Source of the DNA: Pseudomonadota bacterium
Lineage (GTDB): Bacteria > Myxococcota_A > Polyangia > GCA-2747355
Assembly: GCA_016702545.1 (NCBI GenBank)
Contig: JADJDT010000005.1
Span: forward strand, 1-64,000
Length of the DNA: 64,000 nucleotides
Reading direction: 5' to 3'
Positions 1 to 8,118 of this stretch are shown piece by piece. The number at the start of each line of letters is the position of its first letter. Within the stretch, counting starts at the first letter, position 1. Below the pieces are notes generated by a model. That model did no database searches. It was not told the DNA's origin and saw only the letters and a program-made list of their open reading frames with translations. The translations under genes were made by a program, and so were the position numbers.

Positions 1-19
1 CGCTCGCCTGTCGGCTCGT

Positions 20-70
20 CTAGCCCGAAAACAAACGGCTTGCGCTCAAACGCGCTTGTTTTCGGGCTAG
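20..70. repeat. Perfect 15-bp inverted repeat upstream of clpV
   Basis: Bases 20-34 (CTAGCCCGAAAACAA) are the exact reverse complement of bases 56-70, with a 21-base loop between them. The arms are AT-rich compared with the surroundings. The element ends about 90 bases before the preferred ATG of the ClpV gene. Because each arm carries A-runs on its 5' side and T-runs on its 3' side, it could be a bidirectional intrinsic terminator for a gene left of the window, or a protein-binding operator. The sequence alone does not decide between them. Confidence 0.6.
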
Positions 71-161
71 GATGTCCATCACAGGCGTGGCCGCACGAAC
101 TTGACACCTCGAGAGGCGCGTGGCGACGATCGCCGCCCACTTGCCGCGAACCGGAGCTCCC

Positions 162-3008
162 ATGCTGCAACCCGATCCCGCCGCCCTGCTGCGCACGCTC
201 AACCGCCATTGCACCCAGGCCCTCGAGGCGGCCGCCGGCCTGAGCCTCTCGCGCGGCCACTACGAGGTCACCGTCGAGCACCTGCTCTCGCAGCTGCTCG
301 TCGACCCCAACGCCGATCTACACCTGATCTGCCACCGCTACGGCGTCGACGACGGGCGGCTGCAGGCCGCGCTGCAGCGTCAGCTCGAGGTCCAGCGGGG
401 GGGCAACTCCGGCCGTCCCGTGTTCTCGCCGCTGCTCTTGGCCTGGCTGCGCGATGCCTGGCTGCTGGGCTCGACGGAGCTGCGGCTGCCGGTGCTGCGC
501 TCCGGCGTGCTGCTGGCGATGCTGATCCAGGAGCCCTACAGCTACACCACGGGGTCCTTCGTCGAGCTGCTCGAGCCGCTGCCGCGCGACGAGTTGCGGC
601 GCCAGCTACTGGCGTTGACGCGCGGATCGATCGAGGAGGAGCTGACGGGCGTGGGTGGGCCGACCTCGAGCCCCGCGGGCACCGCGGGCGCCGGCCGGCC
701 CGAGGGCGCAGCGAGCGGCCCGCACAGCCGCGGCCCCGAGACGGCGCTGGGCCGCTTCACCACCGACTTCACCGCAGAGGCCCGCGCCGGCCGCCTCGAC
801 CCCGTGATCGGTCGCGACGCCGAGATTCGCCAATGCATCGACATCCTGGCCCGGCGGCGCAAGAACAACCCGATCATCGTCGGCGAGGCCGGCGTCGGCA
901 AGACGGCGCTGGTCGAGGGCATCGCGCAGCGCATCGTGGCCGAAGAGGTCCCGCGACCGCTGGCCAACGTCGATCTGCTGGGGCTCGATCTCGGCCTCTT
1001 GCAGGCGGGCGCCAGCGTCAAGGGCGAGTTCGAGAACCGCCTCAAGGGCGTGATCGAGGAGGTCAAGGCCTCGCCGCGCCCGATCATCCTCTTCATCGAC
1101 GAAGCGCACACGCTGATCGGCGCCGGCGGCGCGGCGGGCGGTGGCGACGCCGCCAACCTGCTCAAGCCGGCCCTGGCGCGCGGCGAGCTGCGCACCGTCG
1201 CCGCCACCACCTGGGCCGAGTACAAGAAGTACTTCGAGAAGGACGCGGCGCTGACGCGGCGCTTCCAGCTGGTCAAGGTCGACGAGCCGGGCGAGGACAA
1301 CGCCGTCGCGATGATGCGCGGCCTCGCCCCGCACTACGAGGAGAGCCACGGCGTGCGCATCCGCGACGACGGGGTGGTGGCAGCCGTCGAGCTCAGCAGC
1401 CGCTACCTCTCGGGGCGCCAGCTCCCCGACAAGGCCGTCGACCTGATCGACACCTGCGCCGCGCGCGTCTCGATCGCGCAGGGCGCCAAGCCGGCCCGCC
1501 TCGAGGACCTCGAGCATCGGCAACATGTGCTCGAGCGCGAGCAGACGGCGCTGGCGCGCGAGGTGGCCGAAGGGCGGCCTCAGGGGCCACGCCTGGCGGA
1601 GATCGAGCTGGCGTTGGCGGAGACCCGCAGCGCGCATGTCGCGCTGTCGGCGCGTTGGGAGCAGGAGCGCAAGCTCGTGGGCGAGGTGCTGCGCCTGCGC
1701 GAGCAGCTGGCGCCGCCCAAGGACGTGGCACCAGGGGCCGCCCCGGCAGCGGCGACCCCACCGCCGAGCGTCGGAGCCCCGACCGCGAGCCAAGCCCCAG
1801 CCCTCCCTGCCAGCGCGACCCCCCTTGCCGCCGACGACGAGGCGCTCGAAGCGGCCACCACAGGGCGCTTCGCCGCGGCCGAGCTGCGTCCGGCGCTGGA
1901 GGCCGCCGAGCAGGAGCTGGCGAGCGTGCAAGGGAAGGATCCCCTCGTGCCGGTCGAGGTCACCCCCGACCTGGTGGCGGCGGTGGTCGCCGACTGGACG
2001 GGGATCCCCGTCGGCAAGATGGTCCGCGATCAGGCCAGCGTGCTGCTGGCGCTCGAGCAGCGCCTCGGCGAGCGCATCAAGGGGCAAGACCACGCCCTGC
2101 GCTCACTCGGCGAGGGCATTCGCTCGGCCAAGCTCGGCCTGGCCAACCCGCGCGCGCCGATCGGCGTGTTCTTGCTGGTCGGACCGAGCGGCGTGGGCAA
2201 GACCGAGACCGGCCTGGCGCTGGCCGACCTGCTCTTCGGCGGCGAGCGCTTCCTCGTCACCATCAACATGTCCGAGTTTCAGGAGAAGCACACCGTCTCG
2301 CGGCTGATCGGCTCCCCGCCCGGCTACGTCGGCTACGGCGAGGGCGGCGTGCTGACCGAGGCGGTGCGGCAGCGGCCCTACTCGGCGGTCATCCTCGACG
2401 AGGTCGAGAAGGCCGATCCCGAGGTGATGAACATCTTCTATCAGGTCTTCGACAAGGGCATGCTGGCCGACGGCGAAGGGCGCGTGATCGACTTCCGCAA
2501 CACCGTGCTGCTGATGACCAGCAACCTCGGCTCGCAGCGCATGACCGAGATGTGCATGCAGGTGCCTCCGCCCTCGCGCCAGCAGGTGACGGACGCGATT
2601 CGCCCCGAGCTCGTGCGTCACTTCAAGCCCGCGCTGCTGGCGCGGATGACCGTCGTGCCCTTCTTCCCGCTCTCGGCCAACGCGATGCGCGCGATCGTCA
2701 CGCTCAAGCTCGACCAGCTGCGGGCCCGGATGCAGCAGACGCACCGCCTCGCGCTGTCGATCGACAGCGCCGTCGAGCAGCAGATCCTCGAGCGCTGCGC
2801 CGAGGTCGAGACGGGCGCCCGCAACATCGACCACATCCTCTCGCGCACCCTGCTGCCGCTGATCTCGCGCGCCCTGCTCGACCGCATGGCCCAGGGGCCC
2901 CTCCCCGGCGCGATGACCCTCACCCTGCAAGACGGCGACTTCGCCCTCAGCTTCGTCGAAGCCGAGCCCGAGGCCGAGGCCACCCCGACGCCCGTGGCAG
3001 CCCCGTAG
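162..3008 (+). CDS. clpV: T6SS sheath-disassembly ATPase ClpV (TssH)
   Basis: This is a Clp/Hsp100 AAA+ ATPase of 948 residues that unfolds and recycles the contracted TssB/TssC sheath in the cytoplasm. Two AAA modules are visible. The first has Walker A GEAGVGKT near residue 241 and the pore-loop/Walker B region FIDEAHTLIG. The second has Walker A GPSGVGKT near residue 674 and the Walker B stretch VILDEVEKADPEV. Between them lies a charged middle domain followed by a long Ala/Pro linker (about residues 515-580), which is longer than in typical ClpV. A Clp N-domain precedes the first AAA. The ATG at 162 fits the family N-terminus; a GTG at 120 would add 14 residues. It is transcribed away from the other core genes nearby. 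Confidence 0.93.
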   Translation: MLQPDPAALLRTLNRHCTQALEAAAGLSLSRGHYEVTVEHLLSQLLVDPNADLHLICHRYGVDDGRLQAALQRQLEVQRGGNSGRPVFSPLLLAWLRDAWLLGSTELRLPVLRSGVLLAMLIQEPYSYTTGSFVELLEPLPRDELRRQLLALTRGSIEEELTGVGGPTSSPAGTAGAGRPEGAASGPHSRGPETALGRFTTDFTAEARAGRLDPVIGRDAEIRQCIDILARRRKNNPIIVGEAGVGKTALVEGIAQRIVAEEVPRPLANVDLLGLDLGLLQAGASVKGEFENRLKGVIEEVKASPRPIILFIDEAHTLIGAGGAAGGGDAANLLKPALARGELRTVAATTWAEYKKYFEKDAALTRRFQLVKVDEPGEDNAVAMMRGLAPHYEESHGVRIRDDGVVAAVELSSRYLSGRQLPDKAVDLIDTCAARVSIAQGAKPARLEDLEHRQHVLEREQTALAREVAEGRPQGPRLAEIELALAETRSAHVALSARWEQERKLVGEVLRLREQLAPPKDVAPGAAPAAATPPPSVGAPTASQAPALPASATPLAADDEALEAATTGRFAAAELRPALEAAEQELASVQGKDPLVPVEVTPDLVAAVVADWTGIPVGKMVRDQASVLLALEQRLGERIKGQDHALRSLGEGIRSAKLGLANPRAPIGVFLLVGPSGVGKTETGLALADLLFGGERFLVTINMSEFQEKHTVSRLIGSPPGYVGYGEGGVLTEAVRQRPYSAVILDEVEKADPEVMNIFYQVFDKGMLADGEGRVIDFRNTVLLMTSNLGSQRMTEMCMQVPPPSRQQVTDAIRPELVRHFKPALLARMTVVPFFPLSANAMRAIVTLKLDQLRARMQQTHRLALSIDSAVEQQILERCAEVETGARNIDHILSRTLLPLISRALLDRMAQGPLPGAMTLTLQDGDFALSFVEAEPEAEATPTPVAAP

Positions 3009-3082
3009 CCCCCGCGACCGCAGGCAGCCAGTGGCTTGGTCACGGATGCTCGGCGACGATGCCCGTCCTCCGAGAGGCCAGG

Positions 3083-3113
3083 GCCGGCTCTCGGCCGAGA
3101 CTGAGCCGGCTTT
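3083..3113 (+). terminator. Possible intrinsic terminator after clpV
   Basis: GCCGGCTC at 3083-3090 pairs with GAGCCGGC at 3103-3110, and three T residues follow. It lies 75 bases past the clpV stop and before the transposase-like gene. The T-run is short, so this is only a candidate. Confidence 0.3.
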
Positions 3114-3186
3114 CGGTTGAGGCGGCGATGCGGGTGCTGCAACCGCGCGACTTTCCGTCGTAACGGTTCAGGCACATCGGTTGCTG

Positions 3187-4101
3187 ATGTCCGAGCGCTG
3201 CATGAGCCTGCCTCGCCCCGTGATCGCCGGTGAGACCGTGATGATCACGAGGCGCTGCACGCAGCGGCAGTTTCTGCTGCGCCCGTCCTCGGCGGTCAAC
3301 GGCATCATCGGCTACTGCCTCGCGGTGGCGGCCGAGCGCTACGGCCTGCGGCTCCACGCCTTCTGCGCGATGTCGAACCACCTGCACATCGTGGCTACCG
3401 ATGTTCGCGGCGAGGCTCCCGAGTTCTGCCGCTGGCTCTTCGAGTTCACGGCGAAGTGCCTCAACGCCCATTGGGGTCGCTGGGAGAACCTCTGGGCCAG
3501 TGAGCAACCGTCGGTGGTGCGGCTCGCTGACGAGCAAGCCCAGCTCGCGAAAGCGGTCTACACGCTGACGAACCCCGTGGCGGCCGGCTTGGTGACCGAG
3601 CACCACCACTGGCCCGGCGTCATCAGCGTGGCCGCCCGGATGGACCGCCCTCGGGTCTACAAGCGACCGGTCGGCTTCTTCCGCGGGAATGGCCCGCTGC
3701 CACGACACGCGACGCTGACCATGGCACCGCTGCCCGCGCTCGCGCACATCTCGGAGGAACAGTACCTCTCCAGGCTCCGCGCCGCCGTCGTTAGGCGGGA
3801 GGCCGAGCTCGCGCGAGAGCGCCAGAGCGCAGGCCGGAGCGTGCTCGGCAGGCGCCAAGTGCTCCGCCAATCCGCCTTCGACTCACCCCGGGGCTCTGAG
3901 CCGCGGCGCCAGCCGAGCCCCCGCGTGGCCTGCGGCAACAAGTGGGCGCGCATCGAAGCCCTCGCACGCCTGCGCAGCTTCCTTGCAGGCTATCGCGACG
4001 CCTGGCTCCAGTGGCGCGCGGGCGAACGCGGGGCGGTCTTCCCGTTCGGGACCTACGCACTGCGCGTGTACGCGGGCGTCTGCTGCGCCCAGGCTCCATG
4101 A
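3187..4101 (+). CDS. RAYT-like HUH (Y1) transposase family protein
   Basis: The 304-residue protein belongs to the REP-associated tyrosine transposase / Y1_Tnp superfamily, single-strand DNA nucleases related to the IS200 transposase. The HUH metal motif is visible as MSNHLHIVA after HAFC. The family signature with the candidate nucleophile Tyr is VYTLTNPVAAGLV. The first ~165 residues match the usual family length. The remaining ~140 residues are an Arg-rich extension without a recognised domain. An in-frame TTG at 3181 is an alternative start. No terminal repeats are obvious, so this is more likely a domesticated or solitary RAYT than a complete insertion sequence. It sits between clpV and the sheath operon. 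Confidence 0.75.
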   Translation: MSERCMSLPRPVIAGETVMITRRCTQRQFLLRPSSAVNGIIGYCLAVAAERYGLRLHAFCAMSNHLHIVATDVRGEAPEFCRWLFEFTAKCLNAHWGRWENLWASEQPSVVRLADEQAQLAKAVYTLTNPVAAGLVTEHHHWPGVISVAARMDRPRVYKRPVGFFRGNGPLPRHATLTMAPLPALAHISEEQYLSRLRAAVVRREAELARERQSAGRSVLGRRQVLRQSAFDSPRGSEPRRQPSPRVACGNKWARIEALARLRSFLAGYRDAWLQWRAGERGAVFPFGTYALRVYAGVCCAQAP

Positions 4102-4492
4102 GCGGCCGCGCGTCGCTCGTCCTCGCCACTCCGAACGCCGTCCCGAACCACCGCGCGCCGCAGCGCCTCGCCACAGCTCCGCGGCGCGCATGAAGCCAGC
4201 CCCAAGCGACGCCGCTGCAACGGCGTCGCCGCCGATGCAGCGGCCCCTGCCGCGCCCAAACAAACCGCACTGCGCTCACTCGCTCGCCGTCCGCGGCGAA
4301 CCCGTTGGCTCATGCCTCTTTACGAACCCCGGTCGGGGTCGTCGCTATCCAGGCCGTACGCCCGAGGTCGAAGCCTCGATTTCCGCGAACGGGTGAGATC
4401 CGTCTTGACTCCGCCTTTCATAGATGCTGGGAGACCTCAGATCCCGGTCGGGGACCTCGCGGGGACCTCAGGCCCGGTCGGGGACCTCAAGA
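4102..4492. other. Gene-free interval with short GGGACCTC repeats
   Basis: No credible gene is seen here. The part near 4425-4490, immediately past the stop codon of the minus-strand Hcp-like gene, contains repeated units. CCGGTCGGGGACCTC occurs at about 4444 and 4473, a shortened copy CGGGGACCTCA lies between them, and a degenerate copy GGGAGACCTCAG precedes them. The unit contains a near-palindrome around CCCGGTCGGGG. A transcription terminator for the tssB-tssC-hcp-like operon or a small mobile repeat are both possible. Confidence 0.5.
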
Positions 4493-5068
4493 TCAGCCGA
4501 TCGACTTCCAGATATCTTCGAACGCACCCAGCGTCGTTTGCTTAGAATCAAGAACAACAAACTCGGGAGGGTTTCCGTCGTTCCCAAAATCCCAAGCCAT
4601 GGCCTTGAAGTTCAGGTTGAAGAAGGTCGGTCCCATCGCAGAGCCGCTTCCTGATCCGGGCGCCTTCTTGCACTGGGCAAAGAGCCGAACCTCCCGCAGG
4701 AACATCTTGCCCTCGGGTGCGGTGATGACCTGTTGCTTCTCGTCGCGCCCAGTCTTCGTGAATTGCAGCACGGCTATATTAACTGGATATTGATCCGCCT
4801 TTGTGAGGGCTCTCACATAGGAGGGCTGCTCTTCGCCGAACGACACGTTCAGGGAGCCCGCCTCGCTCCAGGTATAGGTGCCCACCGTGAAGTCGTCGGC
4901 CTTCGAGAAGTTGTCTCTGACCGAAGTTCCCTGAAGGAATTTCAGGACTTCATTGCCCATGTTCACGCCCTCACCCGGAATCTCAAAAGTCTCCAGGCAA
5001 GTGGTCACCTCGCAAACGCCCCTGTGGTTAAACACCTTCATGAATACTAGCTTGCCTTCAACGCCCAT
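4493..5068 (-). CDS. Hcp-like / T6SS tube-position protein (divergent)
   Basis: A 191-residue soluble protein encoded 93 bases after tssC, where hcp (the T6SS inner-tube protein) is normally found. It has no signal peptide or membrane segment and looks beta-rich, as Hcp does. I do not see a confident Hcp signature, and the protein is about 20-30 residues longer than usual, with a Gly/Ser-rich insert (APGSGSGSAMGP) near residue 140. A strong Shine-Dalgarno (AGGAGGA, read on the minus strand) lies just upstream of the ATG. Base composition is clearly lower in GC than the rest of the locus, like its neighbours tssC and tssB. The Hcp role is inferred from position and size only; an unrelated secreted or accessory protein is the alternative. 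Confidence 0.5.
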   Translation of the reverse strand: MGVEGKLVFMKVFNHRGVCEVTTCLETFEIPGEGVNMGNEVLKFLQGTSVRDNFSKADDFTVGTYTWSEAGSLNVSFGEEQPSYVRALTKADQYPVNIAVLQFTKTGRDEKQQVITAPEGKMFLREVRLFAQCKKAPGSGSGSAMGPTFFNLNFKAMAWDFGNDGNPPEFVVLDSKQTTLGAFEDIWKSIG

Positions 5069-5161
5069 TTTCTCGTTCCTCCTCCCAGCACGTGCTCGGT
5101 TGTTTGCTGCTAGAGTGGACCATTCCCACGTCGCAGCGACTGTTGAACGCCCCCTGCGGCG

Positions 5162-6655
5162 TCATTTCTTGTCTAGCTTCCCTACCAGTGAAAGCGTGAA
5201 ATTTGCACCCATGTACTTGAAGTGCGGGGAAAGTTTGACGGCGACCGAATACCAGCCCGCCTCGCCGGGCACGTCCTCCACCGTGACCGCCGCCTCACGG
5301 AAGGGACGCCGAGAGATCATCGACTCATCGGCGAAGGAATCCGGGACAACCCACTGTTTGATCCACTGGTCGAGTTCCTTCTGGAGCTTCAAGGCGCTCG
5401 TCCAACCGCCGATATGCTCTCTCTGAAGGACCTTAATGTAGTGGGACACGCGTGCGATCATGAAGAGATAAGGGAGTTGGGTTCCCAGACGGTAGTTCAA
5501 CTCGGCCGCCTTGCCCTCTGGGGAAATGCCGAAAAACTTCGGTTTCTGCAGCGAGTTGGCGGAAAAGAAGCAGGCATTATCGGTATCTTTTCGCATCGTC
5601 AGCCCGATCAAGCCCTGCTCAGACAACTCGAATTCACGACGCTCCGACAGCAGCACCTCCGTGGGAATCTTGGCTGTGACCTCCCCCATCGCCTCGTACA
5701 GATGAATGGGGAGGTCGTCCACAGAGCCGCCCGCCCGGGGTCCAATGATGTTTGGGCACCATCGAAACTTCGCGAAGCTGTCTGACATCCTGGTCGCGAG
5801 CGCAAAGACCGCGTTGCCCCAAAGATAGTCCTCATGGGAGCTCGAGACATCCTCATCGTATTTGAAGAGGCGGGTCTTTCCCTCGTCTGCCTTGTACGGC
5901 GTGCGCAGAAGAAATCGGGGCATAGCTAGCCCTACGTACCGACTGTCCTCGCTCTCCCGGAAGCCGGTCCACTTCGCATAGCGCGGCCCCTCAAACAGCG
6001 CATCGAGGTCCTTAAGGTAGGGAAGATTGCTAAAATCCTTCTCGCTTTCCCCAAAGATCTTCGGAGACGCAGCGGCGATGAAGGGCGCATGCGCCATCGC
6101 AGCGACGGCCGCGCAGTTCCGCAAAATCTCGATATCTCGATTGCCGGTACCGAAGTCGTAGTTGGCGATCATCACCCCGTAGGGTTTGCCACCAAACTGG
6201 CCGTACTCGGCAGTGTAGACGTGGCGATACAACCCTGACTTGACGACCTCCGGAGAATCGTCGAAGTCCGCGGCCAGCTCGTGCTTGCTCGCCTGAAGGA
6301 GGTTGATGCGGATGTTCTCTCGGAAGTCCGTTCTGTCAACGAGAAGCTTGAGCCCCCGCCACGCGGACTCAAGCTTCTGGAAGCCTGGGTGGTGAAGGAC
6401 CTGATCGACCTGCTTTCCAATGCGTCGGTCGAGGTCCGCAATAACGACGTCAACCAGTTGACGGTCGACCCGCTCACCTGGCTTGCGGCGAGCAATGAGC
6501 TGACCGATGAGTTGCTGCACACTCGCCCGGGCGCCTTGGTACTCCTCGCTAGCTGGCGTCACCTTCATTTCGGAGACGATCTGGTCGAGGAGTGAGGACT
6601 GCGCGTGCGAAGGCGCCACAACCGGCGCCGCTTCCCTCTGTTGCTTCTGTGCCAT
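5162..6655 (-). CDS. tssC: T6SS contractile sheath large subunit TssC (VipB)
   Basis: The 497-residue protein is the large subunit that with TssB builds the contractile sheath around the Hcp tube. The family signature HHPGFQKLESAWRGLKLLVD is present near residue 85. The typical C-terminal region follows: LSERREFELSEQGLIGL, DTDNACFFSANS, and KVLQREHIGGW. The start ATG has a GGGAGG ribosome site about 10 bases upstream. The gene follows tssB by 19 bases and precedes the Hcp-like gene. GC content is lower than in the other structural T6SS genes of the window. A second, fused sheath protein exists at 25.5-27.3 kb. Confidence 0.95.
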   Translation of the reverse strand: MAQKQQREAAPVVAPSHAQSSLLDQIVSEMKVTPASEEYQGARASVQQLIGQLIARRKPGERVDRQLVDVVIADLDRRIGKQVDQVLHHPGFQKLESAWRGLKLLVDRTDFRENIRINLLQASKHELAADFDDSPEVVKSGLYRHVYTAEYGQFGGKPYGVMIANYDFGTGNRDIEILRNCAAVAAMAHAPFIAAASPKIFGESEKDFSNLPYLKDLDALFEGPRYAKWTGFRESEDSRYVGLAMPRFLLRTPYKADEGKTRLFKYDEDVSSSHEDYLWGNAVFALATRMSDSFAKFRWCPNIIGPRAGGSVDDLPIHLYEAMGEVTAKIPTEVLLSERREFELSEQGLIGLTMRKDTDNACFFSANSLQKPKFFGISPEGKAAELNYRLGTQLPYLFMIARVSHYIKVLQREHIGGWTSALKLQKELDQWIKQWVVPDSFADESMISRRPFREAAVTVEDVPGEAGWYSVAVKLSPHFKYMGANFTLSLVGKLDKK

Positions 6656-6674
6656 GGCCGGTACCCTCCCTTGG

Positions 6675-7184
6675 TCAACCCTTCGACGGCTCGTCGGAGC
6701 CGATTCCTAGTTCCGCCATCAACTGCTGCTGCGCCTGAGGGTCATCAAGGATGGCCTGCAGGCGACGGCGGAACCCGGGGATGTTGCCAAGTGGGCCACG
6801 CAAGGCCGAAAGGGCATCGCGAAGCTCAAGCACCTTCTTCAGCGCTGGTATTTGCTGGGCAATGCTGTCCGGTCCGAAGTCCTTCATGCTCGCGAATGCG
6901 AGCGAAACCGGAAGGTCGCTTGTCGCATTCTCATCGCTCAGGGTGTTGGGTACTGTCAGGTCGACGGCCACCTTCTGGGCCGCGAGCACATCGTCGAAGT
7001 TATCCTTGTCGATTCCAACCACCGGCCGCTCCTCGATCGGCACGTCGCTTTCGCGTCCCGTGAAGTCACCCATAACCAGGAAGCGGAAGGGGAGCTCGAC
7101 GTCTTCCTTCATTCCCCCAGTTTCGGGGCGGTAGACGATGTTGATCCGCTCCTTGGGAGCGACTGATCCCTCTTTGCCGGCCAT
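6675..7184 (-). CDS. tssB: T6SS contractile sheath small subunit TssB (VipA)
   Basis: The 169-residue protein matches the TssB/VipA family in length and motifs. These include LPFRFLVMGDFTGRE near residue 30, the VGIDKDNFDDVL stretch, DLPVSLAFASMKDFGPD, and the C-terminal LRDALSALRGPL. It pairs with TssC in the sheath, where its helices interdigitate and are recognised by ClpV after contraction. It is the first gene of the tssB-tssC-hcp-like operon. An AGGAG ribosome site lies about eight bases before the ATG. Its composition is lower in GC than the flanking genes. Confidence 0.95.
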   Translation of the reverse strand: MAGKEGSVAPKERINIVYRPETGGMKEDVELPFRFLVMGDFTGRESDVPIEERPVVGIDKDNFDDVLAAQKVAVDLTVPNTLSDENATSDLPVSLAFASMKDFGPDSIAQQIPALKKVLELRDALSALRGPLGNIPGFRRRLQAILDDPQAQQQLMAELGIGSDEPSKG

Positions 7185-7504
7185 CCTCTGCTCCTATTCT
7201 CGTTGCGCTGCCGAGGGACTCGCACCCGAAGGCCACCTCGATCGGATAGCTGAGGCGAGTCGTCGTGTACAGGGCCCGGGTGAAAAAAAACCTGGGTTGG
7301 CGAGTGCCTCAGGGCGCGCTGAGGCTCACTGCGACCGCGCCAGGCAGGCTCCGTTCGGGCCACCGTACGGTTCATGCCAACTGTCGGGAGGATATCACCA
7401 AGCAGGGGGGCGACAAAGATCGGTTCTGGCGCGGTTCTGGCGCGCGAGGAAGAGGACCGCCGGGGGGCCTCGCTGGCCAAGCCTGACTCGTCTACAATGC
7501 GCCG
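7185..7504. other. Divergent intergenic region between tssB and the Uma2 gene
   Basis: About 320 bases without a gene. It must hold the promoter of the minus-strand tssB operon and that of the plus-strand Uma2 gene. An A-run (GTGAAAAAAAACC, about 7278) stands out against the GC-rich background. I could not identify a convincing sigma-70 or sigma-54 promoter by eye. Confidence 0.4.
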
Positions 7505-8074
7505 ATGAGCACGGCTCTGCAGCTTGCCACCTACGATGATCTGATCGCGCTGGGTGAGGACAGGCGCGCGGAGGTGCTGGGGGGCGAGGTCGTGGTGAGC
7601 CCATCCCCGCTGCCGCGGCACTCTCTGGCGCAGCAGGGGCTGAGCCGATTCGTCGGCGGGCCCTACGGCGACGACGACGGTCGAGGGGGGCCCGGCGGGT
7701 GGTGGATTCTGATCGAGGTCGACGTGCAACTGGCGGCCCACGAGATTGTTCGGCCTGACCTCGCGGGCTGGCGGCGGGAGCGCTTACCGGAGCCGTGGGA
7801 CCAGCGGCCGATCCTGGTGGTGCCGGACTGGATCTGCGAGGTGCTTTCCCCGGCGAACGCGGCGCAGGATCGCGTGCGGAAGCGCCGACTGTATGCGGAG
7901 CACGGGGTGGCGCACTACTGGATCGTCGATCCGATGGCGCGCACGCTGGAGGCGATGCGGCTGGGGGGCGGGTCGTGGATCGAGGTCGGCAGCTACGGTG
8001 ACGATGCCCTGGCGCGCATCGAGCCCTTCGTCGAGATCGAGCTCGAGGTGGGGCGGTTGTTTCCACGCCGGTAG
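7505..8074 (+). CDS. Uma2 family (DUF820) restriction-like endonuclease
   Basis: The 189-residue protein belongs to the Uma2 family, which has a PD-(D/E)XK nuclease-like fold and no firmly established role. Recognisable segments are the N-terminal YDDLIALGEDRRAEVLGGEV, the central VRPDLAGW, then PDWICEVLSPANA, and the closing KRRLYAEHGVAHYWIVDP. These carry the family's candidate catalytic Asp/Glu residues. It is read opposite to the T6SS genes on both sides and converges on tssA. That makes it look like an insertion into the locus rather than a secretion component. Confidence 0.85.
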   Translation: MSTALQLATYDDLIALGEDRRAEVLGGEVVVSPSPLPRHSLAQQGLSRFVGGPYGDDDGRGGPGGWWILIEVDVQLAAHEIVRPDLAGWRRERLPEPWDQRPILVVPDWICEVLSPANAAQDRVRKRRLYAEHGVAHYWIVDPMARTLEAMRLGGGSWIEVGSYGDDALARIEPFVEIELEVGRLFPRR

Positions 8075-8118
8075 CCCCCGCCCCGGACGCGGGCGTGCCT
8101 CGGGGGTAGGCGGGGCCC

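Noticed and set aside
101..3163. A 1020-codon open frame overlapping clpV on the same strand
   Set aside because: Arg/Pro-rich translation with no family match; it is the shifted frame of clpV caused by high GC.
4425..4490. A short CRISPR-like array
   Set aside because: Units are too short, degenerate and closely spaced, without spacers of regular length and without cas genes.
7785..8118. C-terminal extension of TssA through the Uma2 gene
   Set aside because: The extra residues are antisense to a clear Uma2 frame; a one-base change in the six-C run at 8122-8127 gives a stop at the expected TssA end.
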